Positions 6,416 through 13,488 of a stretch of DNA of 14,932 nt are shown one piece after another; position 1 is the first letter of the stretch; every line of letters begins with the position of its first letter. The DNA is from Baffinella frigidus (lineage: Eukaryota; Cryptophyceae; Cryptomonadales; Baffinellaceae). The translations under genes and the position numbers were made by a program. The stretch is from positions 88,197 to 103,128 of the forward strand of contig MU646986.1 in assembly GCA_026770585.1 (NCBI GenBank), read 5' to 3'. A model generated the notes under the pieces. It ran no database searches. It was given only the letters and a program-made list of their open reading frames with translations, and was not told the DNA's origin.

Positions 6416-6704
6416 TCAGAGGCTCTAGACTCTCGTCAATATTTTTTTTTCGGGCGCCATTCATATTTCCTCCATTTTACGACACGAAAAATCCGACCCG
6501 CGTCACACAATGGAATGGTCACCGTCAATCAGAGGCTCTAGACTCTCGATATAATTATAGAGCAGTCGCGCACACCAAGCCACGTTCGTTTTTCTTTCCT
6601 CCGTTTCTTTTTTTTTTCGGGCGCCATTCATATTTCCTCCATTTTACGACACGAAAAATCCGACCCGCGTCACACAATGGATCGATAGAGCAGTCGCGCA
6701 CACC
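6416..6704. repeat. Local duplication block E
   Basis: A 64-bp stretch beginning CGGGCGCCATTCATATTTCC is identical at 6451-6514 and 6618-6681, each preceded by a run of nine or ten T. TCAGAGGCTCTAGACTCTCG occurs at 6416 and 6529, and ATAGAGCAGTCGCGCACACC at 6557 and 6685. A diverged third version (CCATTTTACAACACG) lies near 6379-6393. The block adjoins the 5' side of the minus-strand gene. Confidence 0.85.
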
Positions 6705-6810
6705 TGTAAATCGGGTTTTTTTTCGTTGTGCCCTGTTTCATTTTACGACACGTGTCACGAAGACCGTCTACAGCTGTACACCCGGTCGTCGGTGCCAACA
6801 AACCAGTCTT

Positions 6811-7023
6811 AGAAAGCTCTAGAGCGGTTTCGCAATTGTCGGCCATGAACCGGATGAAATCATGAAGAAGAGCTCCAATTACGGCCACTTTTGGCGTGAT
6901 CTTGAAGTTTTAGAGTTTTAGGTTTCAACAAAAACTCCCAAAGTGGCCGTAATTGGAGCCCTTTCATTATTGATTTCTTCCGGGGTCGTTGTGGACAGTT
7001 GCGAAACCACTCTAGAGTTCTCT
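6811..7023. mobile_element. Inverted-repeat element F
   Basis: The left arm (6811-6897) and right arm (6935-7023) are imperfect reverse complements. Best-conserved parts are GCTCCAATTACGGCCACTTT against its complement, and CTCTAGAGCGGTTTCGCAA against TTGCGAAACCACTCTAGAG. About 37 bp separates the arms. A single diverged arm recurs at 9006-9074. No clear target duplication was found. Confidence 0.75.
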
Positions 7024-7476
7024 AGAGCAGTCGCACACCCCCAATTTTCTACTTTGTAAACACGTGTCCTCATCGGCAGATGTACCGGTAGTAATCTGAC
7101 ACAAGAAAGGGCGTTTTAAACCCTTAAAAGGGGATCGGTTTCTAGAGCAGTCTCAGAACTGACTTTACAACACATAGACATCCCTTACCGTTTGACCGCG
7201 CACCGTTCCGACCGTCAAAAGCACGCTCCAAACTTCGGCGAGTCCAAAGCGGGTCCAAAGCGCTTCTGTTCCGAACAAACCCATCGAAAACGCCGCAACC
7301 AACGCGAGGTCGTATCTTCGTGCCGGCACGTACGAGATTCACGAAGCTTTGTACCGGGTACGAGGCAACAAGACCCCACCCCACACTCTCAAGGGTGGGG
7401 CGGTACCGGTACGCACCGGTACACCGCCGCTCGTACAGCGGCGGTGCCGACCTGTACCATGGTAGCTTGTTGACGG
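7024..7476. other. CpG-rich stretch without a firm gene
   Basis: Frames are open on both strands but no protein-like segment stands out. GTACCGG and CGGTAC words are frequent around 7355-7420, and a perfect 10-bp stem hairpin lies at 7422-7446 (CACCGCCGCT, loop CGTAC, AGCGGCGGTG). It could be a promoter or untranslated leader. Confidence 0.4.
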
Positions 7477-7562
7477 CTCTCTCTCTCTCGCGCGCGCGCG
7501 CTCTCGCTCTCTCTCGCTCTCTCTCTCTCTCGCTCTCTCTCGCGCTCTCTCTCTCTCTCGCT
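7477..7562. repeat. CT microsatellite
   Basis: A run of CT dinucleotides interrupted by CG and a short (CG)n patch at 7489-7501. The Arg-Glu-rich minus-strand frame across it is a by-product of the repeat. Confidence 0.95.
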
Positions 7563-7722
7563 GATTTCGTTGATTTCGTGTTCCTTTTCAAGAACCGCCC
7601 GGAATGATAGGTCTATATCGATGTGTCCGGAGCAGTAGTTCTGTTGATCATTGTGGACCTATCAGACCTCTCCCTCTTCTTCGTCGTTTACTTCATCTGC
7701 GCCAATCTTCGGGGAGCATCCC

Positions 7723-8166
7723 TCGGAGACAGACTGAGCGGGGTATAACATGGACCGATCATAGTCTGGTTAAGGCACGGGTTAGGCAATAACGGCGAAA
7801 CCTCTTTAATAAATTCAGTAATCAGTAATCTGTTTATTAAACAGGATTGTCGGTGTCAGCCCATGCCATCCCCAAGCTAGGACCGGGTCAGCCTTGCTTC
7901 CCAAATAGAGCATTGGGCTCCGCCCGCTGTGGTTTTAGGGGCCGCTCCCGATGGATCACACGTCAGACCTGTCAGGCCAAAACAGCCAGACTCGCTCTCT
8001 CTCGCTCTCTCGGAGACAGACTGAGCGGGGTATATATGGACCGATCATAGTCTGGTAATGGCACGGGTTAGGCAATAACGGCGAACCCTCTTGGATAAAT
8101 TCAGTTCTCTCTCACTCTGTTGACGGCATGGGCTGGCAAAATACGGAGATCCTCTCTCATAAATCG
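7723..8166 (+). repeat. Direct repeat M, two copies and a decayed third
   Basis: CTCGGAGACAGACTGAGCGG starts copies at about 7723-7817 and 8010-8104. Both continue through GACCGATCATAGTCTGGT and CACGGGTTAGGCAATAACGG. A weaker version (GACGGCATGGGCTGGC) lies at about 8116-8166. No inverted ends were seen. The segment between copies (7820-8000) shows no supported feature. Confidence 0.8.
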
Positions 8167-8203
8167 GAATTACTCGGTTCGTCAAGGCCCCGTTGGGTCC
8201 GTA

Positions 8204-8240
8204 AGGTTCTTCGAGCTCCCAACATAGGAGGGCACTGGAA
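8204..8240 (+). repeat. D fragment next to module C
   Basis: AAGGTTCTTCGAGCTCCCAA, then CATAGGAGGGCACTGGAA, matches the first half of D. It is followed 18 bp later by a diverged module C, an arrangement also hinted at around 2085-2110. Confidence 0.6.
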
Positions 8241-8257
8241 GTTATCTGCTGAAATGT

Positions 8258-8330
8258 GAGCCTCGGTCAGACAGGTAGCGAGCCTCGGTCATGGGCCAGG
8301 TCGCGAGCCTCTAGTTGACTGATGTGAAGG
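8258..8330 (+). repeat. Module C, copy 5, diverged
   Basis: Three GAGCCTC starts with GGTCAGACAGGTAGC and a tail AGTTGACTGATGTGAAGGGT in which the donor-like GTAAGT is lost. Confidence 0.65.
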
Positions 8331-8445
8331 GTCAAGGAACTCAGGTTTGGTCTCAGCCATGCTTCCTTCTCACTTATTGACCTCCCTGAGGCCCGCGGTG
8401 GACCTCCCCCCTTTCGCTCTGTACCTCATCGGCCACACTAGCCCG

Positions 8446-8883
8446 GTTTAGGGTTTAGGGTTTATTGGGTTTGGGGTTTAGGGTTTAGGGTCTATAGGGT
8501 TGAGGGTTGAGGGTTTATGGTTGAGGGTTGAGGGTTGAGGGTTGAGGGTTTCTAAAGGGTTTGGGGTTGAGGGGTTAGAGTTTAGCGTTTGGGGTTTAGG
8601 GTTTGGGGTTTTGGGTCTAGGGTTGAAGGTTTAGGTTTTAGGGCTTGGTGTTTAGGGTTCAGGGTTCAGGGTTTAGGGTTTAGGGTTTAGGGTTTAGGGC
8701 TTAGAATTCAAGTTGTAGGATTTAGAAATTAGAGTTCATGGTTCAGCCTGTAAGGTTTTGGTTTTAGGTTGAGAGTGTGGTGAGAGTGTGGAACTCACAG
8801 GGTTCAGGGTTGAGAGTTTAGGGTCTACGGTCTCTAGGGTCTTTAGGGTTCAGGATTGAGGGTCTAGATCTGAGGGTTTAGGG
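8446..8883. repeat. Long interstitial telomeric tract, G-strand
   Basis: About 430 bp of TTTAGGG-type units on the plus strand. They are regular at 8446-8490 and 8665-8700 and degenerate elsewhere (TTGAGGG, TTCAGGG, TTTGGGG). The orientation is opposite to the left window end. This suggests a buried former chromosome end, a healed break or a subtelomeric exchange. Confidence 0.9.
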
Positions 8884-8898
8884 AGGCAGAAAGGCGCG

Positions 8899-8968
8899 GA
8901 AGGACAGTCCTTCTGGTCATGTAAAAACGCATAGAAGGACAGTTCTTTTGGTCATGTAAAAACTCATA
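8899..8968 (+). repeat. 35-bp tandem duplication
   Basis: GAAGGACAGTCCTTCTGGTC at 8899 is repeated with changes at 8934, and each copy ends GTCATGTAAAAAC plus GCATA or TCATA. The unit length is not a multiple of three. It abuts the telomeric tract and carries the first G motif at its right edge. Confidence 0.8.
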
Positions 8969-8985
8969 ACCTGTTTTTCTCTTGT
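8956..8985 (-). repeat. Motif G, copy 1
   Basis: The minus strand reads AAAAACAGGTTATGAGTTTT TA. The same core is found at 9243-9285 and 11438-11480, all on the minus strand. A CAG/GT step lies in the centre. Confidence 0.55.
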
Positions 8986-9005
8986 TCATCCCTAGGTTTT
9001 CGCAT

Positions 9006-9074
9006 CTGTCGGCCACCCACCGGTATGAAATTATGAACAAGGGCTCCAATTCCGGCCAGGTGTGGCATTTTTGT
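9006..9074 (-). repeat. Single arm of element F
   Basis: TGTCGGCCACCCACCGGTAT, then GAAATTATGAACAAGGGCTC and CAATTCCGGCC, follows the left arm of F at about three-quarters identity by eye. The partner arm is absent. Confidence 0.6.
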
Positions 9075-9128
9075 CACAACATAAAATTATGAAACTACAG
9101 AATCACGCGGGGTGGTCACGGGCTGCTA

Positions 9129-9214
9129 TCCCTTAAGTGGCGAGCTGGTCAAATGTGCCCAGCAAGAGGTCCTAGGCAGGTCCTAGGGCCCTACGGTAGG
9201 GCGTATGGGCCTAA
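9129..9214. mobile_element. Family B MITE B8, right end lost
   Basis: The left end TA-TCCCTTAAGTGGCGAG and the core GTCCTAGGGCCCTACGGTAG are intact. After GTATGGGCCTA the sequence changes to AGGGGTGGCGGCGGG and no right arm follows. Confidence 0.8.
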
Positions 9215-9242
9215 GGGGTGGCGGCGGGAGGGACACAGCACC

Positions 9243-9285
9243 TAAAAACTCATCACCTGTTTGCAATTTTTCGAACTGGCAAGGA
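9243..9285 (-). repeat. Motif G, copy 2
   Basis: The minus strand reads GCCAGTTCGAAAAATTGCAA, then ACAGGTGATGAGTTTTTAG. It shares AGTTCGAAAAA and AGGTNATGAGT with copy 3. It lies at the 3' end of the exon candidate at 9257-9411. Confidence 0.6.
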
Positions 9286-9411
9286 GCATGCGAGATGATG
9301 TCGGGCTCACCCAGGCCACCCATTCCACCCCACATCTTCTGGATCTCCTCCATCCGTTTGCTGTGTGCAATCTTGAGCTGTAACGAGAAGATGCTGAACT
9401 GGTTGAGGGTT
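9257..9411 (-). CDS. Candidate exon, unknown protein
   Basis: The minus-strand frame is open through 9183-9461 and becomes protein-like in the part not covered by the A11 element. Residues LKIAHSKRMEEIQKMWGGMG are followed by GLGEPDIISHAPCQFEKLQT, with mostly G or C third positions in the first 45 codons. CTTCTCGTTACAG ending at 9378 is a good acceptor. GTGAGC at 9310 or CAG/GTGATG at 9256 could be donors. The A11 MITE starts directly upstream. It could be an exon of a longer gene or a gene relic. No family was recognised. Confidence 0.4.
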
Positions 9412-9532
9412 ACAGGGGTACCTCGCTCATAAGACAACGCCCCCCACCCTAGGACCACCATGGGGCCCTACGTAAAGGCCTTCTGTAGGGTCCTACGGGG
9501 AGGCGTTTTCTTATGAGCGAGGTACCCCTGTA
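9411..9532. mobile_element. Family A MITE, copy A11
   Basis: The ends TACAGGGGTACCTCGCTCAT and TATGAGCGAGGTACCCCTGTA are intact, and the core is CCATGGGGCCCTACGTAAAG. The right TA is shared with the next A-type sequence. Confidence 0.9.
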
Positions 9533-9664
9533 CAGGGGTAGAGGTACCCCTGTACAGGGCATAAGAAACCGCACCTCCCTAGGACCCTACAGTAGGCCTA
9601 TGCCTGGGTCCCTATGGTGGTCCTAGGGGGCAGGGCAGTTTCATATGGGCGAGGTACCCCTGTA
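9531..9664. mobile_element. Family A MITE A12 with rearranged left end
   Basis: It begins with TACAGGGGTAGAGGTACCCC TGTA (9531-9554), a short palindrome formed from A termini only. TACAGGGCATAAGAAACC then lacks the TACCTCGCTC part of the arm. The right end GGGCGAGGTACCCCTGTA is complete. It looks like an abortive or internally deleted insertion next to A11. Confidence 0.75.
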
Positions 9665-9766
9665 GGAGTTCGACTCGACGGCTTACTTGACGGCTCAACG
9701 AGGGGAAAATGCCAGGTTTATTAATTTGAACAACACGACCGCTTCACGCCAGGGGGAGAGGTATGT

Positions 9767-9819
9767 GAGCCTCGGTCGGACAGGTGACGAGCCTCGGTGG
9801 TTGACTAATGAAGGTAAGT
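9767..9819 (+). repeat. Module C, copy 6
   Basis: One full 22-bp unit and a partial second are followed by GGTTGACTAATGAAGGTAAG at 9799-9818. The tail matches the copies at 2202 and 3217 almost exactly, including ATGAAG before the donor-like word. Confidence 0.85.
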
Positions 9820-9829
9820 TCTCTCTCGC

Positions 9830-10126
9830 TTGTGTGTGGGCCTTGGCCGGCGCGGCCTCTCTCCTCCCAAGCGGGGTCACAAGGTAGGACGTGACACGAA
9901 GGCTCTGGCAGCCCTCACCATCCCGCAGGGTGTTTGCGGAATGGAGCGCCTGCCCCCCCCCCGCTCGGTGGGCTACGAGGGTTTCGTTGACCCCAGATTC
10001 CGGGGTGTTACGTGACCAATTTGCGTTAGAAAAATCCTGAAAGTTAATTGTCTTCAGTTAAGTTGACTTTTGATGAAAGGTTCGTAGTCCGCTGCGTGGT
10101 AGGACCCAGCTACGGGGACGGCGAAC
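9830..10126. other. Stretch without a supported feature
   Basis: It includes a run of nine or ten C near 9953-9962 and ordinary mixed sequence. No repeat shared with the rest of the window and no clear coding bias was seen. Confidence 0.4.
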
Positions 10127-10183
10127 CTTTAGGTCCTTTAGGTTCTTTCAGCTCCCACCATAGCCGGACACCGGAACTTGACG
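10127..10183 (+). repeat. D fragment upstream of D3
   Basis: CTTTAGGTCCTTTAGGTTCT, then TTCAGCTCCCACCATAGCCG and GACACCGGAACTTG, corresponds to the first half of D with several changes. It lies in tandem with the complete copy that follows. Confidence 0.75.
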
Positions 10184-10185
10184 TC

Positions 10186-10289
10186 CTTTAGGTCCTTTAG
10201 GTTCTTCGAGCTCCCAACATAGGCGGACACCGGAACTGGTTCTGTAGAAAGGCCATGCTTCCTTTCGGATCACATCAAGCCCCCCTGTA
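10186..10289 (+). mobile_element. Element D, full copy D3
   Basis: 104 bp from CTTTAGGTCCTTTAGG to CCCCCCTGTA, identical by eye to D1 read on the opposite strand. No matching 3-bp flanks are visible here, perhaps because a D fragment lies directly upstream. The internal GGAACTGGTTCTGTAG resembles a splice acceptor. Confidence 0.85.
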
Positions 10290-10329
10290 CAAAGGATCGC
10301 GGCAGAAACCGGCTAAAGGGTATCCTCAT

Positions 10330-10430
10330 CCTTTAGATCCTTTAGGTTTTAATTTCGCCCAACATATGCCAACAACACGCCGTTCCGTAGAAGGGATCTG
10401 CAGGGAAAGCATTTTTGCTTTCGGATCGCG
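10330..10430 (+). repeat. Highly diverged D copy
   Basis: CCTTTAGATCCTTTAGGTTT, GCCCAACATATGCC, CCGTAGAAGGGATC and GCTTTCGGATCGCG occur in D order. It appears much older than D1 or D3 and lacks the CCCCCCTGTA end. Confidence 0.55.
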
Positions 10431-10915
10431 TTTCGCTCTCCAGTGCAGAGGCTCGTGAAGAGGCGATACAATGTATGTTTGTTTGGGTGTTTGACACTTA
10501 TTGACACTTGTTGACTTTATTCGAAAGAGAAATGCACGGTGCAAGAATTGAGGCGAGGTTAGGAAAACATCTGGGAACTGCACCAGCGTTTTCCTACCCA
10601 AGAGACTGCCACTACCCGTATAGGAAGGCACCAAGGAACCTGTGTGTGCATCAGCGTCCACCACTCCCCGATGCCTCCCGCAGAGCACCCCGTTGTGTTA
10701 GGGCCTCTGCCTACTCCACACACAGTTGCCCCGGACTGGGCAAAAATATGTGGACCACTCTCCTTGCGGGCCACTTATACCACGCGAGGAGAGCAGAAAA
10801 CCCCTCCACCACCTAGGCCCCCCACGTTGCAGTGCGAGAAAAAGCCCTCTTGTGTTTGAGTCAATTGAAAAGGATTCAGGGCCCTTCTTTTGGTCGTGCC
10901 CGAAATGCTCAAACA
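10431..10915. other. Stretch without a supported gene
   Basis: Open frames of 70-100 codons occur on both strands, but none shows a third-position bias or a recognisable domain. No shared repeat was found. Confidence 0.35.
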
Positions 10916-11329
10916 CCCGGAAAATCCAGAGGGCATTTTCCGGGTTTTTCGAGAATCATTCTTTTGCAAAACCCGGAAAACGATTTCCCGGATTTCCCAC
11001 TGTGGACTTTTCGGGAAGTGGCGCGGGGCCCTTGAAAGAATCGTTTCATTGCGCGGGGACCCGCCCGCCCGCCTGCCCGCCCGATGCACCGTCGCGACCG
11101 CCTCGCGAAGGCGCGTCCCGACGGTGCTTCACATGCCGCGGCGCGCCCCCGCCCCCGCGCGGGGGGCCTGCCCGGAAAACACGACTCTTGGAACCATTGC
11201 CCGGAAAATCCCATTGGATTTTCCGGGATTCTCGAGCCCGGAAAATCCAGCTCGAAGTTCGACTCGAAATTCCGGGCAATGGCTCCAAGAAAACGCCGGT
11301 TTTTCCGGGTATTTGGGAAATCCGGGTGT
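10916..11329. repeat. Cluster of CCCGGAAAA / TTTTCCGGG motifs
   Basis: About twelve copies or near-copies in both orientations within 415 bp. Two pairs form clean hairpins: 10916-10944 (10-bp stem) and 11200-11227 (11-bp stem, loop CCATTG). A wider inverted repeat pairs 11188-11210 (CTTGGAACCATTGCCCGGAA) with 11268-11289. A GC-rich patch in the middle contains a CCCGCC tract and a hairpin at 11086-11127 (GCACCGTCG / CGACGGTGC). It may be an array of protein-binding sites or a decayed inverted-repeat element. Confidence 0.75.
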
Positions 11330-11437
11330 TTGTAGGGGGCAAAAGAACGGCCCTCATATGTAGGTCCTTTTTCGTTGTTTTTTAGGTCCTTGAGGTTTTT
11401 GATTTATTTAGTGGCGCTTTGCGCTCTTGTTTGGGGC

Positions 11438-11480
11438 TAAAGACTCATAACCTGATGGTATTTTTTCGAACTCGCAAAGC
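11438..11480 (-). repeat. Motif G, copy 3
   Basis: The minus strand reads GCGAGTTCGAAAAAATACCA, then TCAGGTTATGAGTCTTTAG. The translated minus frame here (CEFEKIPSGYESL) resembles that of copy 2 (CQFEKLQTGDEFL). Confidence 0.6.
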
Positions 11481-11663
11481 GACGGGAGGAGCGGCGCCGC
11501 TTTCCTCTTGTCAATCTCAAGAAAACACACACTCTCCCCCCCCCCCTCTCTCGCCCCCACCTGCGGCGCGCTCACCCCCCCCACATAATTCCCGCTAAGG
11601 CAGACGCGCCTCTCTTGACCTCCTCCTCTTTCTCGCCCCCCCCCTGCGCCGCGCTGGCAGGCC

Positions 11664-12284
11664 ATGTCCGCAGCGGCGCCCGAGGGGGGCGGCGCGGCGG
11701 TGCCTGGTGATGCAAACGCCGAGCGCGCGTCGCTCCATCGCGAGATCGTGCTCCGCAAGCTGCTCGAGGCTAAGCTCCCGACCAGCCAGCGCACGAGTGT
11801 GCCTGCGTCCCTCGACCAAGCTCTTCCTCCAGTCCCTTCGATCTTGCCGGCTCGCCCCGAGACCGTCGTCGACCGCACACGCGACTTCCTCCGCGCCGCC
11901 GTCGTCCCTGCCCCATCATCGCTGCCTGCCCCTGCCGGGCGCGTACCCTCCCCGCCAACAGCAGGCGGAGGGAACTCAGGCAGTTCTGGAGGCCTCCCGG
12001 CGGACAGGAGCAAGGAGCGGCCATTTGGGGAGCGGCGGGGCGCGGTGCCGGTAACGGAGCGCGGAATGGGGCGGGCAAGCTGGCGGCCGCTCCTGGAGGC
12101 GGAGGAGCTGGAGGAGGAGGGGGGGCACATGAACCACTCGCTCTCCCCGAGCAGCTCCGACAGCGAGAAGGACGATGCGGCGGGCGCGAGCGCGGGCTCG
12201 GGCGCAGGGGCGCCGCCAGCGATGCTCTCCGCTGAGGTGATTGAGCTATCTGGGATTTTTTTCTTCAAACTCGACTTCCGCTAG
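11664..12284 (+). CDS. Hypothetical low-complexity protein
   Basis: 206 residues, function not recognised. The start ATG at 11664 follows a C-rich, pyrimidine-rich leader that ends GCGCTGGCAGGCC, which could also be a splice acceptor. Codon third positions are strongly G or C for most of the length. The layout is an Ala/Gly-rich N-terminus, then a charged amphipathic stretch at about residues 20-40 (LHREIVLRKLLEAKL). A Pro/Ala/Val-rich middle follows, then an acidic run near 143-151 (LEAEELEEE) and a Ser/Asp stretch near 160-168 (SPSSSDSEKDD). The mix suggests a disordered nuclear or regulatory protein, but this is inference. The last 16 codons lose the bias. GAG/GTGATT at 12237 and CTTCCGCTAG at 12284 could mark a 48-nt intron instead of coding sequence. 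The opposite strand is also open over 286 codons and is judged to be a shadow. Confidence 0.55.
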   Translation: MSAAAPEGGGAAVPGDANAERASLHREIVLRKLLEAKLPTSQRTSVPASLDQALPPVPSILPARPETVVDRTRDFLRAAVVPAPSSLPAPAGRVPSPPTAGGGNSGSSGGLPADRSKERPFGERRGAVPVTERGMGRASWRPLLEAEELEEEGGHMNHSLSPSSSDSEKDDAAGASAGSGAGAPPAMLSAEVIELSGIFFFKLDFR

Positions 12285-12847
12285 TCGCGGAAGTGAAGTT
12301 TTGTGTTGCATAGGTCTGGCGGATTCTACGGATGGTGACCGTACCGTATGCTACATGCTTCCCAAAATTCGCTCTCCCGCGGTTTTTGGACCAAAAACCG
12401 GTCGAAAACTGTGACACATTTGTTGCGGACCTCGATCCTCTTACAGTTTCTCACAGAAAACTGTGAGGGAAATACGAGGTCTGGATTTTGACGTCCACCC
12501 CAGAACCCCTCGTTGATATCCATTCAAGAACCCCTTCGCAGCGGGCTGCGAAGGGATTCAGGGTGCACGTCCCGGGGGAGCACTGTTCTACTTTAGACGT
12601 GACCGGGAGCAATCATAAGTTGCCGTAAGGCAAAACTCCTCAGATCTGAGGATTCCGCCAAAAGTTGACGGTGCGGGCAAGAGGAGTTGACTTTTGCAAT
12701 TGCCGTCCATCAGGTCTAGCGTAGCACACAGAAAGCGCCGCTCACACCCCTCCCTACACGGTGTGTCCCTCACCATGAAACGCCCCCCCCCCCCCCCCCC
12801 CGGGAAGGTGTCGGGCTCCTTGCTCAGGTTATGACATTCCAGGAGCC
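12285..12847. other. Hairpin-rich stretch without a firm gene
   Basis: It contains a 21-bp palindrome at 12380-12400 (CGGTTTTTGG, A, CCAAAAACCG), a stem-loop at 12533-12555 (CCTTCGCAG / CTGCGAAGG) and a run of 19 C at 12783-12801. A 65-codon minus frame at 12326-12523 looks partly protein-like but has no codon bias. Confidence 0.4.
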
Positions 12848-13051
12848 TCACCAACGTGGGATCTGTACCACGAAACCCCTTTTGCGCGAAACGTCGCGTT
12901 CTGAAACCCCTCTGGTGGTCTGGCGTGGCTTCGCTAGGTGTCGGGCGAGGCGGAGGGGCTGGTTCTTCAGGTTATGGCATTCGAGGAGTGCTGCGCGCTC
13001 GCGACAAAGCACCTCGATGACAACGCTTCTGGGGAGGTCACTCCAAAACAT
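12848..13051 (-). CDS. Candidate exon or small protein, unknown
   Basis: 67 codons starting MFWSDLPRSVVIEVLCRERA. The first 45 codons have moderately high GC at third positions and a protein-like composition (ALLECHNLKNQPLRLARHLA); after about residue 48 the signal fades. The start lies 11 bp downstream of the TA flank of element H. If H is ignored, the frame stays open upstream across the insertion point, so H may have landed in or next to an exon. No family was recognised. Confidence 0.35.
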   Translation of the reverse strand: MFWSDLPRSVVIEVLCRERAALLECHNLKNQPLRLARHLAKPRQTTRGVSERDVSRKRGFVVQIPRW

Positions 13052-13063
13052 CTCCCGCCAGTA

Positions 13064-13266
13064 GAGCCAATCTGGTAGGACTTGGCCAGAGCGAACTTCG
13101 AACTAGCGAGATTGCGAACTTCTAGATGGATTCTTTTGGACATGTAGTGTTTTAAATTCAAATTTTGCAGTACAAATCGGTGTTTACTAATAATTACGGT
13201 CCATCTAGAAGTTCGCAATCTCGCAACTTCGAAGTTCGCTTTGGCCAAGTCCTACCAGATTGGCTC
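13064..13266. mobile_element. Inverted-repeat MITE H with TA duplication
   Basis: 203 bp. The outer ends GAGCCAATCTGGTAGGACTT and AAGTCCTACCAGATTGGCTC are perfect reverse complements. Arms extend about 65 bp to TCTAGATGGA / TCCATCTAGA with few mismatches. TA flanks both sides (13062-13063 and 13267-13268). The AT-rich centre has no coding capacity. The arms are well matched, so it is probably a recent insertion. Confidence 0.9.
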
Positions 13267-13287
13267 TAGGACAGCCTAGAAGCCGGT

Positions 13288-13488
13288 TTAGGGTTTGGGT
13301 TCAGGGGTGCTCGAAAATCTCGTCTGTAAAGTAGCGCGTTTTTCACTCCTTTTCGCCGCGAAACAATCACACATTTCCGAAAGTTGGCAGAGTAGTGCCA
13401 GCACTGTCAACGTGTGGCGGTGTTTCATTATTTTCGGCGTGGTGGGGGTGAGAGGAGTGCTGCGCGCTGGAAGCGAAGCTGCGCGCAA
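13288..13488 (-). CDS. Weak candidate: small protein with signal-peptide-like segment
   Basis: 66 codons on the minus strand. From an internal Met the frame reads MKHRHTLTVLALLCQLSEMC, a basic start and hydrophobic core like a secretory signal. Codon bias is only moderate. The frame ends inside a telomere-like GAACCCAAACCCTAA word, so the 3' part is probably not coding. Chance is a fair alternative. Confidence 0.2.
   Translation of the reverse strand: MRAASLPARSTPLTPTTPKIMKHRHTLTVLALLCQLSEMCDCFAAKRSEKRATLQTRFSSTPEPKP

Noticed and set aside
5475-6428. 317-codon plus-strand open frame
   Set aside because: It starts at TTG, is Arg/Gly/Val-rich as expected of an antisense shadow, and runs into the repeat block. 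The minus-strand frames have coherent codon bias and a matching intron.
7142-7591. 149-codon minus-strand frame with Arg-Glu repeats
   Set aside because: The repeat part is the CT microsatellite read in frame. The remainder lacks codon bias.
11084-11385. Overlapping open frames in the CCCGGAAAA cluster
   Set aside because: Several frames on both strands are open at once because of the GC-rich repeats, and none is protein-like.
11408-12268. 286-codon minus-strand open frame
   Set aside because: It overlaps the better-biased plus-strand frame. Its composition (Ser/Arg/Gly-rich) fits a shadow in GC-rich sequence, although strand choice is not certain.
12783-12801. Functional G-quadruplex or i-motif at the 19-C run
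   Set aside because: A plain homopolymer, possibly with a length error in the assembly. Nothing nearby supports a role.
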